Positions 37,938 through 51,129 of a stretch of 64,000 nt of DNA are shown here, in pieces. The stretch spans positions 34,968,001 through 35,032,000 of the forward strand of contig NC_065532.1 in the NCBI RefSeq assembly GCF_020184175.1. The letters run 5' to 3'. This DNA is from Aphis gossypii (lineage: Eukaryota > Arthropoda > Insecta > Hemiptera > Aphididae). Below the pieces are notes generated by a model. That model was not told the origin of the DNA. It was given only the letters and a program-made list of their open reading frames with translations, and ran no database searches. The position numbers and the translations under genes are program-made. Positions within the stretch are counted from its first letter, which is position 1; each line of letters begins with the position of its first letter.

Positions 37938-40900
37938 TCCCCATGCCTACTTTTTTAAATTTTATTATTTATGACCATGTTCTATTCAATATTTTAAAAC
38001 AGTGTATTTATCGTTTTCTGTAATACAATCCAGATTAAAATTGACTGACAAATTTTCACACGATTTTCATTGAAATCTACTTAAATATTTATAGTTAATA
38101 TCAAACATATATAAAATGATGTGCAATGATGTACACTATTTTAAACATTTACGTGATGTATCGTTTATTTTGATATTGCTTTAGTATACTGAATAATAAG
38201 TACTTATCATGATACCATATTCAGTACTAACTCGATAAATTTTAATGTATTTTTGTTTAAAAATCTGGATTCCTAGTAGTAATATATATTTTTTCTATTA
38301 TTTATTAGCATTATACAATATACTAGACGGCGAATCACCAAGTATGCTATTTACTCTTTTTTATTCTTAAATATTACAGTTATTCATAATCTGATTTTTT
38401 AAATTTTCAAATGTACTTTAATATAAGTACTTTGTTTTTAAATTGTTGAGATCTTTAGTACTATTTTGAATTATTAAGATAAAAGCCCGAAACTCCGAAT
38501 AAGTATAGTTTTTGAATTATTTAAATTCTTTGGTCAATTAGATATTGTCCATATAGTCAACCAAATTATAAATTTGTTTTCTGAATTTAAATATTTTTCT
38601 GCATATCCACCCTGGTAATTATAAAATTGATACGGGATCTGGACAAGTTTTTTAAGTGCTACTATAGAGTAGACAACTCTGATGAATGGAAAACTAGAAA
38701 TACCATCGACAAAGAAGGCGTGAAGCTGGCGCCCGTTATGATAGACATAAGTCAAATAATATGATGATGAATTATTTCAATGGTAAACGGAACTATACGA
38801 AGGGACTAATGCATGTTCAATCGATAAAGCATACATCTGCTGAAGTAACCAGCAAAAATGATAGATTCATCGAAATTGAAGTACTTATAATGAACAATAA
38901 TTAATAATTTATTATGATCTATCACATTTTATTAATGTTTTTTTTTAGTTATTTCGTACATCGGTTTTAGTTTATTAAAATAAAAACTTGTAAAAGTACT
39001 GATGTTTATTCGCTAATCATGTTTTAAAATCAGCTTATAATAAGCTTAAATATCATATTGAAGTTGAAATAGTACATAACATATTATATAAGACTGTAGG
39101 TAAATAACATTGATTAAACACACAATATTTTGTCCGTATTTTCAATAATAATTAATAGGTCAGTAGTTCTGTTTTTTGAAAAAAAAAGTATCTTAACAAT
39201 AATTTATTAAGACGAATTAGTTTAAAATTTAAGATACCGCAATAATTTAATTAAGTTAAACAATTTTTTTAATTATCTAGATCTAATTAATTATTTTTAT
39301 AGCTAATATAGGCGCCAGTATTGGCCTATTAACTGTTTAATCCACGAATTAGTTTTTAATTTTGCTTTATTTTTGTTTTATTGGTCATAAATACAATCAG
39401 CAGAACCATTTGCACTATAATTAATATACAAACAATTATAAAAAATAAAATAATTTAGGTTATTAACTTATACTACTTAAGTAATATGGAGTTAAAATAT
39501 AATAATATAAAAATGTAGATCATATTAAATATAATTATTATTTTAGATTACATATTATACTTATTTTTTTTAATTTGATTCGGTGTTTAATATGTACTTA
39601 CATAAATTGAAGATAAAAATACGTATACCTCGCTCTACTCAGAATCTAATACGGAGTCGTAAAAGAGTGATATTTATATAATATAGCACATAAGTTTGAT
39701 TATACTAGGTATATGTTTTTCTTAATCTTGCCAGAGTCAGCCATTGTTGTCAAAATCGTTATCATCATCACTTTATACAGTCATAAAAATATTTTCGATA
39801 ATTTAAACCAAACTTAGACATGAACATTTTTAAGAAGGAAAACGTCAAATTCGCACATTATACAGGCTTATAATTTATAATATAGGCCTACAGCATATTT
39901 TGAAAATGAAAAATAAAACTTTATCGTATCTTACTACCCTCAACTATACCAAACACGATCAACCATTTGTCTTAATTATCCTCTATCTCAGAAAAACATA
40001 GTAATTTTTTTTAAATAAACTATTGCAATCAACTAAAATTAAAATATTATATTACAAAATTGGTTAATGATATCTTGATTTTTCTATTGCATTAAAAACT
40101 ATTAAATATTAGTTGAATACACGATAAGACGTGTGAGTATCAATAATAATATCTATCTATGCTATTTTTTAATAGTTTGTCGTGAATACATTTAACACAA
40201 AAAAGTTATCATCTCATTAGTAGATAATTTTATAAAAATTATTTTTATGTTTATACGATTATATTATAATCCCATTGGGGAAAATAAGTTACACCAATTA
40301 TAGATTTCTTAGTAGTTTCATTAAAACATAAAAACAAATCTAAATGTCACATCGCGCGTCGTATAGAAGGTTGTAGATATACCTATTTTATTTTATTTGA
40401 ATTTTAATCAGCTGGATATTCAGTGAACAGATCATAAAGGAATAAATTAATTATTAACAAACAAGTTATTTCGTAAAAAGATCAAATAAATAATTGCCAC
40501 GCGCTAGCTTGTAATCCGCGTGTCACACCCCCGTGGTTACTGGTTGGGAGCCACGGTAACAATTTGTAGAAAAAAAATATTTAATTTAATTGCATAAAGG
40601 AATTGTGTATAAACTGACTGAGATTGTGCCGTTTTCAAGATTGTGTTCGGTGACACGATATTAATTCTAACGTCAAAACAAATGATCAAAAACGTTAAGA
40701 TACAAAAGAAAGTCGTTTCAAATAAATAGGAAATCATAAAAAAATTATGTTTTTCCTAAATGCTTTATTATTGCGTTACTCTGAGAACCGGTCTGTTACG
40801 ATGATTTTTTTCTTTTAACACGGAATTTTTTCAACTAAACTTCTTATTATCGTGTCAGAATTGACAGACATTTTTCCTTCCTTCAACACCCGTGCTAAAA

Positions 40901-40949
40901 AATAACACACAAATCGCTAAAGCATCCCGGGCAGTCCTTTACTCAAATC
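37938..40949. other. AT-rich non-coding stretch
   Basis: Mostly TA-rich with no supported gene. The last 200 bases (about 40750-40949) become richer in C/G and, read on the minus strand, continue from the coding-like segment at 40950-41280. They may be its 3' flank or part of the same repeat. Confidence 0.5.
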
Positions 40950-41280
40950 TCAACACAACACTCCGCAAGTCCAACAGAAGTTACCGTCTTCAAACTGTAC
41001 ATAAAACTGATATGTGCTGAAGTACGCGGCGAAGGTGTGCGGTTCACCGTCTACATTGGTCATAGTGACTCTAATTGGACGAAAATTGGAGCAGTTCAAA
41101 ACATCGCGTGCCCTAAAGATATTATCACTGGTGACGACATTAACTGATTACTAATTTAGAAGTTTCAATTTCCACAAACACGTCAACATTCCGTTTTGAA
41201 GCCGATCGTACTGCAGTTAAAGCACGAACGAAGAGCCTGGAAACGGGACAATGTACACACTGCAGCAGCAGTACTGCATA
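40950..41280 (-). pseudogene. frameshifted coding-like remnant, product unknown
   Basis: On the minus strand one frame is open from 41280 to a TAA at 41140-41142. A second frame, offset by one base, is open from 41147 to a TGA at 40950-40952, so the two overlap by a few bases. Both have balanced, protein-like composition: the first ends with a Lys/Val/Glu-rich segment (SKRNVDVFVEIETSKLV), the second is rich in aromatic residues and ends with a Cys-Xaa2-Cys and another Cys (QFEDGNFCWTCGVLC). The simplest reading is one old coding sequence with a one-base indel near 41143; a short exon boundary is another. A TATATAAG lies upstream at 41303-41310. I do not recognise the family; it may belong to a dispersed element. 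Confidence 0.35.
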
Positions 41281-41302
41281 TTATAATATACTCGCAGTCG
41301 AT

Positions 41303-41310
41303 CTTATATA
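41303..41310 (-). promoter_or_regulatory. TATA-box-like site
   Basis: TATATAAG on the minus strand, about 30-35 bases upstream of a GCAGTA initiator-like sequence and of the coding-like remnant. TA-rich DNA yields such matches readily. Confidence 0.2.
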
Positions 41311-44300
41311 GGCGCACACAATAGTATTTATTATGTTGTGTACCTATACGTTACACCCATATACCCCCTTACGTGTAATGTATTACATATTATGTAAACA
41401 AATATATACGTATACGAACAAAAAAAAAAGAAAAAACCTCCGATATCGGTGAAAAATATCGAGAAACGACGTTTTTAACGCGGTATATAGTATTCATATA
41501 TTACACCTATACCCGCGCGTTAAACAAAAAACGGGGAAAAAATAGGAAAAGAAGCTTTTTGGATAATATAAAAGCGTATATATTTACAAGGCGCGAATGC
41601 GAACGGCGGTGAAGGCGGAAAGCGGCAACCCATCAATTTCTATTACACGCACAATCGGCCGTTTGTTCGAATGCTTCGACGGCGAGCCCTTTTGTCTTCA
41701 CGCCGCTGTTATATATGCATATTTACATATATATATAATATACATTATACATATATTACATACGCTCGTCGGGGAATTCGCACTGTAGTCCTTGTCGATA
41801 CGCGTACACACACTCACACATCGGACTCACACACAATATTGCTCGACTATATTATGTTTTATTTCCATCCGTCCTCATTCCGTATAATATTATATACATA
41901 TATATCTATAGTTATACAGAACGAATCACGAAGCACACCCGTACCCACGTTATATCTTATATGTATATAACCTTTAATCATACGCATTTATTCAAATAAT
42001 TCTGATTTTTGGCATTTTTAAGCATGCTTATTATACTTATATATTGTTATATGGCAGTATAGTGTGATATATGCACACTATATATTTTAAAATACTATTA
42101 TTTTTCTATTCAAGTATAATGTAGTGTGTTATATCTAATGGTACAGATTTATTTTTTTAAAACCAGAACATTTATTTTTCTCGACATCATTTTATATTTT
42201 AACATAATATTATATCTTCATTGATAAAATAAATAAATAATTATACAAAAATAACAGAGCGCAAAGGAAAAAAAAAACATTTTTTATTTTTTTAAATATT
42301 ATTGGACGTTTAAAGGTGAACAACAATATTGTAAAGTATTCGAGATTCTGACCGATAGCCCAGCTTATCGATCAAAATATTCCCTGCCCCTTTATTGATT
42401 TTGTTATCGATTGATTCACATAGCCTTCACTAACACAATTTTTACAGTTTTTATTAGTATGGATTTTTTGATATGCTGTACACCAATCATTAATATTTTA
42501 TACAAAGGCCATTGAATAACAATTATTATCAGTTTCAACTGATCAGCAAATTCTAAGATATTAATTACAAACAACAATCTTCGACAGGGTCTAGGATTTA
42601 TCAATACTATTAATTAACCAATAATATAATATAGTATGATATTTGTTAGATTAGATTTACATTATTTTTAATATATATTGTTAACTCTTAAATGTATTTA
42701 GAAAATGGTTAATTAATTACAATACGTTTAAAATCTAAAATTATAGATGTATGGAACTGTCTTGTAATTTATTTTCACTTTGAATTGATATTTACACACG
42801 ATTCAATGTGAGGTTTTGTCAGCGATTGCAAAACCTGTAAGTATTATTAATATTTATTTATAATAAAAAAATATAAAATAAACTTAATAATATTATTTTT
42901 AATGGTTATCGCTATAGAAAGTATAATCGAAACGTATAAATTAATTTCAGTATGGTAAAATCTAATTAAATAAAACATTTGATAAAATACATAACTGTTT
43001 CAATAAAATAACGATTTCAGTTATATCATTTATTTATTTAATTTTCAATGCATTTTTATACTCATTCAATTATTTTTTTAAGAATTTTTTATACATTTTT
43101 AATTATAGTTTTAAAATATTTTGAGAGAAAACTTTTTTTTCTTTATTAACACGTAACTATCACTGTTTTTAGATTTTTAGCAAAGTGATGATAGTATATT
43201 TTAAATTAATTTTGTTTTTTTATTTCTAGTAAAAATGCTTTAATATTTACTATAGTTACTCTGACTGTGGTTTCAATAATTTTTAAAATAATTTTGGACC
43301 TATAGATGGAATAGGATAATTCTCACAAAATCAGTTTTTGACAAAATAGATCTTGTTTTTATTCAAAAATAAATTGCTTTATAGGTAACACTGAATTTTT
43401 TAATAAATATTTTATGTTGATATTTTCAAAACGATGAAATATTTAAAATACTAGCAATTTTTATGCTATGTAACATAGAGTTTTATAATTTGTTACTTAA
43501 GTTTTTTTTGTATGTGTGATAACATTTTTATTTGTTGTAAAAAAATATGAAAGCTTAATAAATATCTCCTACCTTGTTCATAAAAATATTTATAAATATC
43601 GAAGTATATAGTCAAAATTATTTTTTATAATGATTTAAAGTGTACATTTTTATAAAATCTGTCAATTTCACTAAAATATGTAAAATAATTTATAGTTAAA
43701 AATGAATGAAATTTTAAACTAACTAATATGTCAATTTAATACAACGATTTTCTTAAGTTTTTCTTAAAGAAATTAAAAATGTATAATTAATAATATAATA
43801 TGCAAAATATACAGATTTTATTGAAGATAAAATATCGATGAAGTTAAATATTTAAATGATATAATATAACGATTATAGTTAGGTATTTTGTTGCAACTGA
43901 AAAATTATTATCCACAGGGCTTGAAAATGTGTGACATTATATATAATTATTATTATATTATCATTTATATTATAATCAACACATTTTTTAAAATATCTAT
44001 ATTAATTTAAGTTATTATACAACTGAACTAAATAGATTATACACATAGTAAGTATTGTACCACGAATCTATTCAGACCGTTCTTCTGTACGCCGACATTG
44101 ACAATTGACATACCTATTAGTTAATAACAACTAGTAATATTGTATGAAAAAATATTATAATAATAATTATTTTATATATAATATAGTATTTGTTTTTAGT
44201 CAAATTGATTAAATTAAGGTACCGTATTTCTAATATAAAAGTAAATTAAATATATGATAAAATAACCGTGCGTTTTAGAAACATATATGCTAATAGTTGA

Positions 44301-47300
44301 GTGATAGACTGTTTCGACTTGGAATTTCGTTTTTCATAAATATGCAATGATTTAAAATTTAATTAAAATTTAACACACCTGTTACGTGGTAGGTAACAAT
44401 TAAAACGATATCTATCTCTGTAACAGTGACAGATTAATACCAAACAGGGGAATATGAGAGGATTTAGATATTAATAATATTAGATAAGACACTTAGTTAT
44501 ACCTAGTATATTGAAATAAAATGTTGTTGTATAATATATTTTACATGGAGCGATGAGCGATGAAATGAAACTCTCGGCACACGAATATGTAGTAGGCAGA
44601 AGGATTATATTATTATAATTACTATACATTTTGTTAAGTAATGAAAATTAAACTTGTATGGTGGGACTCAGTGACAATACAGAATGAATTTAAGATGACA
44701 CATGTGTCTAGCCATCTAAGATATACACATAATATTATATGTATATTGTATATATTAAAATAGTAAAAATTAAATACTATAATAGCGTTTTTCAATCAAT
44801 TAAAATGATAAAGTATATTCAATACTTATAGACACTGCAAAACAATTTCATAGTGTTTTTGTTTTTAATTTTGTTATTATAATATAATTTTCTCATTGTT
44901 TTGATAGGTACCTTAGCTTTGAAATCACTCAAATTTGCATGACATTATACACGCAAATACGCAATTATAAATTGTATTTAATATAAACAAACACATAAGC
45001 GAATTAATGGCATCAATAAATGAAAATCAACAAGCTGTATATAATCGTTTGCCTAGTAAGTATGAAGGGTTCATTTTGTGTGAAACTGTGAGCATGAACA
45101 CACAAATAAATACATAAATTATATTAATTGCATCTCTAAATTTTGGAAATTATGTTATTATTCCTTGTATAACAGCTAACAAAATAGCCAACAGAACTGT
45201 ATTTGTATATTGTACATATAAGTACTTATAATATGCTCATACTATTAAGTTTTAAAATTTTAAATAAAAATCAATAAATTGAATATTAACTGATAATGTC
45301 GAAAATGTTGAATTTAAAAAAAAATGTTCAATTGTGTAGGTTATTTCAATAAAGTACATAGAAAGGAACCTATTAAAATATATGAATATAATATGTTTGT
45401 ATAATATTTGTTGATATTTATCATTATCAATTGTTTTAAATTTGAATACGTTGGAACATTAATATTTTTTATATAAATTACCTAGTTGTTAGCATAGCAA
45501 TTGTAAAAATATCATAAAATAGGTAATAATTATTGTATTTGTATTATAATACCTAAATCAATATTCTATATTTACCATATATAGGCATTAGCTATTCAAA
45601 ATCCCTCGCTACATCAATATCCTACGTAAAGCACTAAGTATATATTATTATATTATACGTCTGTACAATTTATTGCCATAATATATTATTATATAATTCT
45701 GAAAATTATCTCGTAGGAACCTAAGTGTTGTTTGATAAATAATATTTCACAAATGAAAATAATTTTTTTATGAATGTATATTAAGTTATATTGCAATGTA
45801 TTATTTACTTAGGTAAATATTTTAGGTAGGAACCTAATTAAAAAAATATGAGTTAATCAATGAGTTGTATTCTAAGTGGGTAATTAAAAAAAAAAAACAG
45901 CGTTCAAAATAAATTGTTTTAATCAATGATGACAATTTATTATTACTTATAAATATAAAATGCTAACGTGATAGGATATACTTTTATTATGTATTTTATC
46001 TGTCTACCTGTATATAAAAATGAATCCCTATTTTCTTTGGTCACGTCATAACTTGAGAATGTCTTTAGCAATTTCATTCATATTTTTTTTTTTTTAAGTT
46101 TTTTATAGTTTTAAAAAGGTTCTTACGAAAAAAAAAATGAAGAAAATTGAGCAGAAAATCGGAAAATTTCGTGCATTTGTTTCGAATAACAAACACGATT
46201 TATTTATCTTAAAATTATTTCAATTAGGTGAACAACAAAAGTAGGTAGGTACTAGGTACAATTATTTTATAAATTGTGATTAGGGTAATTTAATTTATCT
46301 ATTTAGAATAATTTTACTAAATAATTTTATATACTAATACTATAAAAAGGTAAGTATGTAAAGTTTGTACCTAATTTTATTTTGTGAGTTTGTATATAAA
46401 AAATACTCAAATACAACCAATAAAATATAACCAATTTTGAAAATTCTTTCATCAGTAGAGAGAGCTGCCACATTATTCCTGAGTGATATAGCCGATATAG
46501 GCTATACCTATTTGATTGTGATCAATAATATTTTTTTAATGAGAAATAAAAATATTTGTCAATAAATTGCAAGAAAGTGAGCTGTTGCGTTGATTTATCG
46601 GCGTTGATTTTTTTTTTTTAATGAATAACCTAATGACTACCTACCGGCTACCTAAAATGCGAAGCAGATTTTAAGCCTATTTTTGAAATTATTAATTTTT
46701 TTAAATAATCGAAAATACGCGCATAAAGATATTTATTTTTTATAATATGTACTATCAATATTATTACCTAGTTATTATTAGAAATTAATATTTTTGAGAG
46801 TAGTTGATGTAGTTGATGTAGTTGTAGACGTGTAGTATAACAGTAAAAACTTTTTCGTTGAATTTGGTTCACACTAATGAGTTATTGATTTTTGGCCCAG
46901 AATGAAAAGAAAATCAAACTTGGGTAGTTAAACAAAAAATAAACTTATTTAAATAGATGTCGTTGTTAAATCTTAAATGGTCAAAAAAACCAACGTTGTT
47001 GAGACAGCCATGTAAAATTCATATGTATCAGAAATATCATCTAACCTAACCTATCCACCAAATCAAAACCAAAAATATTATTTATCCACACGAGTTACCT
47101 ACGTTAATAATGTATTAGGGCATTAGGCGATACAATTTTACACGGATGCATTTTATACGGGAAACGAAGTACACGTGAGATGTATGGTACAGTATACTTT
47201 TATTTTGTAGATACAGTGGTCAGTGGTAAAAATGTTATTTATATATTGTTATTTTTATTTACATATTATTTTATCATTATTTGTGTTGTCTAAAAACATA

Positions 47301-47325
47301 CAGTTTTCACCAAAGTCGTCACCGA
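41311..47325. other. non-coding stretch; CpG-richer start, then AT-rich
   Basis: From 41560 to 41950 the sequence is CpG-richer with interrupted CA repeats (about 41806-41835). Overlapping plus frames at 41597-41788 and 41671-41970 look like chance. From 42000 onward it is very AT-rich. At 46011-46140 a tgtatataaaaatgaat...ggtcacgtcataacttgagaatg segment looks like a common insect repeat. No gene supported. Confidence 0.5.
46011..46190 (+). repeat. possible dispersed-transposon fragment
   Basis: The segment tgtatataaaaatgaatccc followed by ggtcacgtcataacttgaga, then a T-rich tract and ggttcttacg, matches the style of a widespread insect non-autonomous repeat (often assigned to Helitrons) as I remember it. 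No boundaries are visible, so this is a weak call. Confidence 0.3.
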
Positions 47326-47398
47326 GCCTCCATAGCTCAGTGGTTAGAGCACTGGTCTTGTAAACCAGGGGTCGAGAGTTCAATTCTCTCTGGAGGCA
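47326..47398 (+). tRNA. tRNA-Thr (anticodon UGU)
   Basis: The 73-base sequence folds as a full cloverleaf. Acceptor stem GCCTCCA pairs with TGGAGGC, and the discriminator is A. The D stem is GCTC/GAGC, the anticodon stem CTGGT/ACCAG with loop CTTGTAA (anticodon TGT at 47359-47361), and the T stem GAGAG/CTCTC with loop TTCAATT. The internal promoter boxes are good: A box TAGCTCAGTGG, B box AGTTCAATTCT. There is no intron. UGU reads the threonine codon ACA. It is identical base for base to the gene at 50410-50482, which lies in the opposite orientation. Being nuclear is inferred from the context and canonical D and T arms. Confidence 0.97.
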
Positions 47399-47403
47399 AT
47401 CCA

Positions 47404-47420
47404 TTTTTTGCATTTTTTTT
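47404..47420 (+). terminator. RNA polymerase III terminator for tRNA-Thr
   Basis: Six T at 47404-47409 and eight T at 47413-47420 begin six bases after the tRNA 3' end, matching the oligo-T signal used by RNA polymerase III. Confidence 0.8.
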
Positions 47421-50386
47421 CTTATTTAAATTTCAATACTTTGTCTTATTAATTGAAAACTCATAACAATTTACTGATATAAACTCTAAAATATTATTAT
47501 TAATTACTTTACCATAAAATTAGTAATTAGTATAAGTTTAAAATTTGACGTAACTTATTGCAAAAATAATTATTATAAACTAGGTATTCAAATTAAAATG
47601 GTTTTGAACTGGACGATACGAAGGCCAATTAGGTATTTTGGAACAATAGTTTTATAAACGATATGAATCATATTTTAGAAATAAAATTTTTAGAAAAATA
47701 CTGTTGTTAGATAGAAATTTACTTATATACCATGGTAATAAATTATCTTGATTTGAAGCTACTGAATAAAAATATTTAATATTCACTAACGTTTTTGTTA
47801 AGAAAATTGCCTTTGCATATTTTATAGGTTCATTATAGTCATATAATAACCATTGATTATAAAATGGTCTATAAACCATAATAATTAAACAATGTATTAT
47901 TTTTGTTTTTGCAGAAAATGTCATTACTTAATTAAGATATACAAATCACGTACAGTTTGAGTAACTACTGCAATAATTTACATTTGAACTTGAAACTTTA
48001 AAAATAATAACGTCGTTTTTTTAAAATATTTATGTTCTTTAAGTAAAATAATAAATGCTACTTAATTAAAATTAAAACTCTGTCACATCGTTTATAGTGT
48101 TTATATAAATTAGGTCAGAAACTCAGAATGAACGTTAAAGAACTATACTAATTTTGTAATTTATTAACAAAGCTGGTATTACCCATCCCGAATGACTTTC
48201 GTTGTAATATATAATTAATTGTTATCAAACATTTGTAAAACATTAAAATTAAATATCCATACATTTAATTTTGTTTTATGCTTATTGTAGTAATGCAATG
48301 TAAGATTATTTATAAATAAGTATATTAACGAAGTATGAATAAGTCCATTTAATCTGATGTTTTATATACAAATGCTTATTTTGTACCCATGTATACTATT
48401 TTATGCCAATTTAAATTTTGCGTGATTTTAATTTACGAAACTCGATTGAACGTTATGGTTCGTGTATATTATTAAAACGGGATTAATTATTTTTAAGTTA
48501 TCTTTTGTTTGATTCTTTAATTCAGTATTTTTTAATAATATCAACATTTACAAAATAAATAGTATATTATTATAGTAATAGTATAAAAACTATTATGATC
48601 GTATTGTATCAATAGGTTATTTTCAAATAAAAAGCTACCTAATTCATTAGGTAGGTACAATTTATAGTCATAACTGTTGATCAAATACATTATATTTATC
48701 TGATGGTAGTACGATTCATGTTACATTTAATTTTTTAAGTATTTATATGGTATACTTTAGTATTGATAAGCACAATTGAATAAATATTATAATTATTTAA
48801 GCCATAAATACCCTAACCCTATTCATTACATAACTGTACAAGCATATAATACATATAAACCTAGGTACATAACATGTAATTTCAGATAAACAACTAGGTT
48901 ATTATTTAACGTACGAGTATCTATAATCTATTAATATTATTAAATCATTTATTCAAATGATCAATATTATATATAAATTAAAAAATAAGTAGTAATTTTC
49001 ATGACTATACCTAAACAAATATTTATAATAATTATTAATAACAAGAAACACATTAACATTAATTATTGTTATTAATTTAACCAGTGGACGCAAATGCCAT
49101 AAGTAATTAACGACATTAATACAATTTAAAATTATATAGGTGCATAAAAACTTTTAGTTATTAATTATTTTTTGTAAAATTGTTATTTTATATATTATTA
49201 TAGTTTATTAAAAGTGACCAAAAATGTCAGAATGATGGAGTGTAAAAAACAAAATTATAATAATAAACCTTTAAGGATTGTGAATCGATATTATGTGATT
49301 TTGACTCGATATAATAATATTAACTAACTAGTAACTATATTAAAATATTTATCAGTACCTACTTTGAACCCATAAAATGTTGTTTATTTCACATAATATG
49401 ATAATTCTGCACCTACGCATAAGCCGTGTTTGAAATTCGTCCATATTATTACCATTGCATTATGTTATTTCAAGTTTCAGCTTATAGAAGAAAACGTTTT
49501 CATGCCTACTATACCAAGACTGGTAATCCACGGTTGAAAATAATATCATAATATAATATATTATTATTTCACTATATATTTATTCAGTAAGTGACCTCCC
49601 TTTTTTCCGTTTTGGTCTACCGGAATCGATAATTTGTTATCTTTTGCGACCGTGACAACCGGCTTCGTATATATATGTGTATATACGCCGTAGCAAACTA
49701 CCCGTCGCGGCAGTGGTCAGAAACCACCCCTTTGCCGATTTGTATAAAGAGATGGCACTTATCTATGTTCGACGGGACAGCTGGGCGGGAACACGGAGTT
49801 CCACATTTAACGAATGATCCATCGAATGGATTATTTTGTTCTTTGATCGCTTAAGAAGTCACCGACGAGTTATTTATTGATATAGTATATAATGTTTTAT
49901 ATGTATAAACTTCGTTGGTCAGAGGACGACTTTTGGTTGTAGTAGCAAACATCGTGTATGCTGTACAGGGTTTATATATATATACACAATAGAAGTGGTT
50001 TTTGTACATAGTGTTAATGGAAATTTAATAATAGAAAGGTCACATAATACACTAGTGGGTCGCGTGTACAACAAACATATAATGGACATCGTGGACGACA
50101 AAAAAAAAGTTATCCTTTTATTATTTTATACATATAAAAATGACCATGATACACTATGAAATCGTACACTATTATTATTTAATATCCTTATTATTATTAT
50201 TGTACACGGTTGTAAATGTATTTTTTGTTAAATCAAAAATTAACGTTTTAAAAAAATCATCTAAATTCGTAACTAAATAAATATTAATGCATTAGTTTTA
50301 ATCATATGAATAGATAAATTATAATTATATTAAATACATTTTTGATAAATACAATATTTTAATCACAAAATTACTTAAAAGTTATG
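47421..50386. other. spacer between the two tRNA genes
   Basis: About 3 kb, AT-rich except a CpG-richer patch at 49600-49830 (cagctgggcgggaacacgg and neighbours), which could be regulatory. A 90-codon minus frame at 47652-47924 has mixed composition but no recognisable domain, and at this AT content frames of this length are expected a few times per window. No supported gene. Confidence 0.5.
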
Positions 50387-50405
50387 AAAAAAAAATGAAA
50401 AAAAA
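50387..50405 (-). terminator. RNA polymerase III terminator for second tRNA-Thr
   Basis: Read on the minus strand, runs of eight and nine T begin five bases after the tRNA 3' end. Confidence 0.8.
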
Positions 50406-50409
50406 TGAA

Positions 50410-50482
50410 TGCCTCCAGAGAGAATTGAACTCTCGACCCCTGGTTTACAAGACCAGTGCTCTAACCACTGAGCTATGGAGGC
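50410..50482 (-). tRNA. tRNA-Thr (anticodon UGU), second copy
   Basis: The reverse complement is identical over all 73 bases to the tRNA at 47326-47398: same acceptor, D, anticodon (TGT) and T arms, A and B boxes, discriminator A and no intron. The flanking sequences are unrelated apart from the T-rich 3' side, so the similarity stops at the gene borders. The two genes converge, 3' ends facing each other. Confidence 0.97.
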
Positions 50483-50609
50483 CACATGAATAAAACGGGT
50501 TTAATATTAGACATTTGCACACAGTGTTGGGCATTTTTATGGTTTTTTTCTATACAATATGTACTAAGTATGTACTTACGAATAGTTTGAAACTAACACT
50601 TCTAAAATA

Positions 50610-50738
50610 ATGCAAAAAGTTATATTTACCGGAGGAACTGAATTCGTAACTCCCGCCAAGTATAATATCATTTTTAAAATACTTCCCCAATATTTATTGG
50701 AAACCGTCTGGGATATTTCAAAATTGATTCTTTTATAA
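50610..50738 (+). CDS. short coding-like frame, product unknown
   Basis: A 42-codon ATG frame (50 codons stop to stop), starting MQKVIFTGGTEFVTPAKYN. Its composition is more protein-like than typical for such AT-rich DNA (Gly, Thr, Pro, Trp present). A second frame continues in similar style just after the stop. It could be a small decayed gene piece. Chance cannot be excluded, since frames of 50 codons are frequent here. Confidence 0.15.
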   Translation: MQKVIFTGGTEFVTPAKYNIIFKILPQYLLETVWDISKLILL

Positions 50739-51129
50739 CAAATAATTTCAATTTCGGTGTAAACTTAATTGAAATTGTACAGCAATTTATTTGACGGAAA
50801 AATTCAATAAGCGATTAAATAGTAAAAAATAAAAAAAACCCTATCAAACTATCAAACTGCAATAGAATATATTAATTAATTATTAATTAAAGCATATTAT
50901 TTAATGTAGGTAATAGGTACCTATAATATTATAAAATATAGGTACTCTAGAATTTATGTATAAAACAATTGAAACTACTTTTATTTAAATCAACTATTTT
51001 ATTTTCGTACATAAACTTTTTTTTTGTTATGAAATGATGAGGTATATTTTGTGGTAGGAAAAATAGTACAACCATTATATTTTTTGATGCGCAATCGTGT
51101 TAGTAGGTATTTTTCAAGTAAAAAGTGCG

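Noticed and set aside
47281..47466. 61-codon frame containing SIAQWLEHWSCKPGVE
   Set aside because: It is the translation of the tRNA-Thr gene; this peptide pattern is a familiar artefact of tRNA sequences annotated as protein.
47652..47924. 90-codon minus frame between the tRNAs
   Set aside because: Mixed composition, but a few frames of this length are expected by chance; no domain recognised.
50930..50945. Frequent taggtaccta palindromes across the window
   Set aside because: They recur as part of TA-rich background typical of such genomes and show no spacing or context suggesting a defined site.
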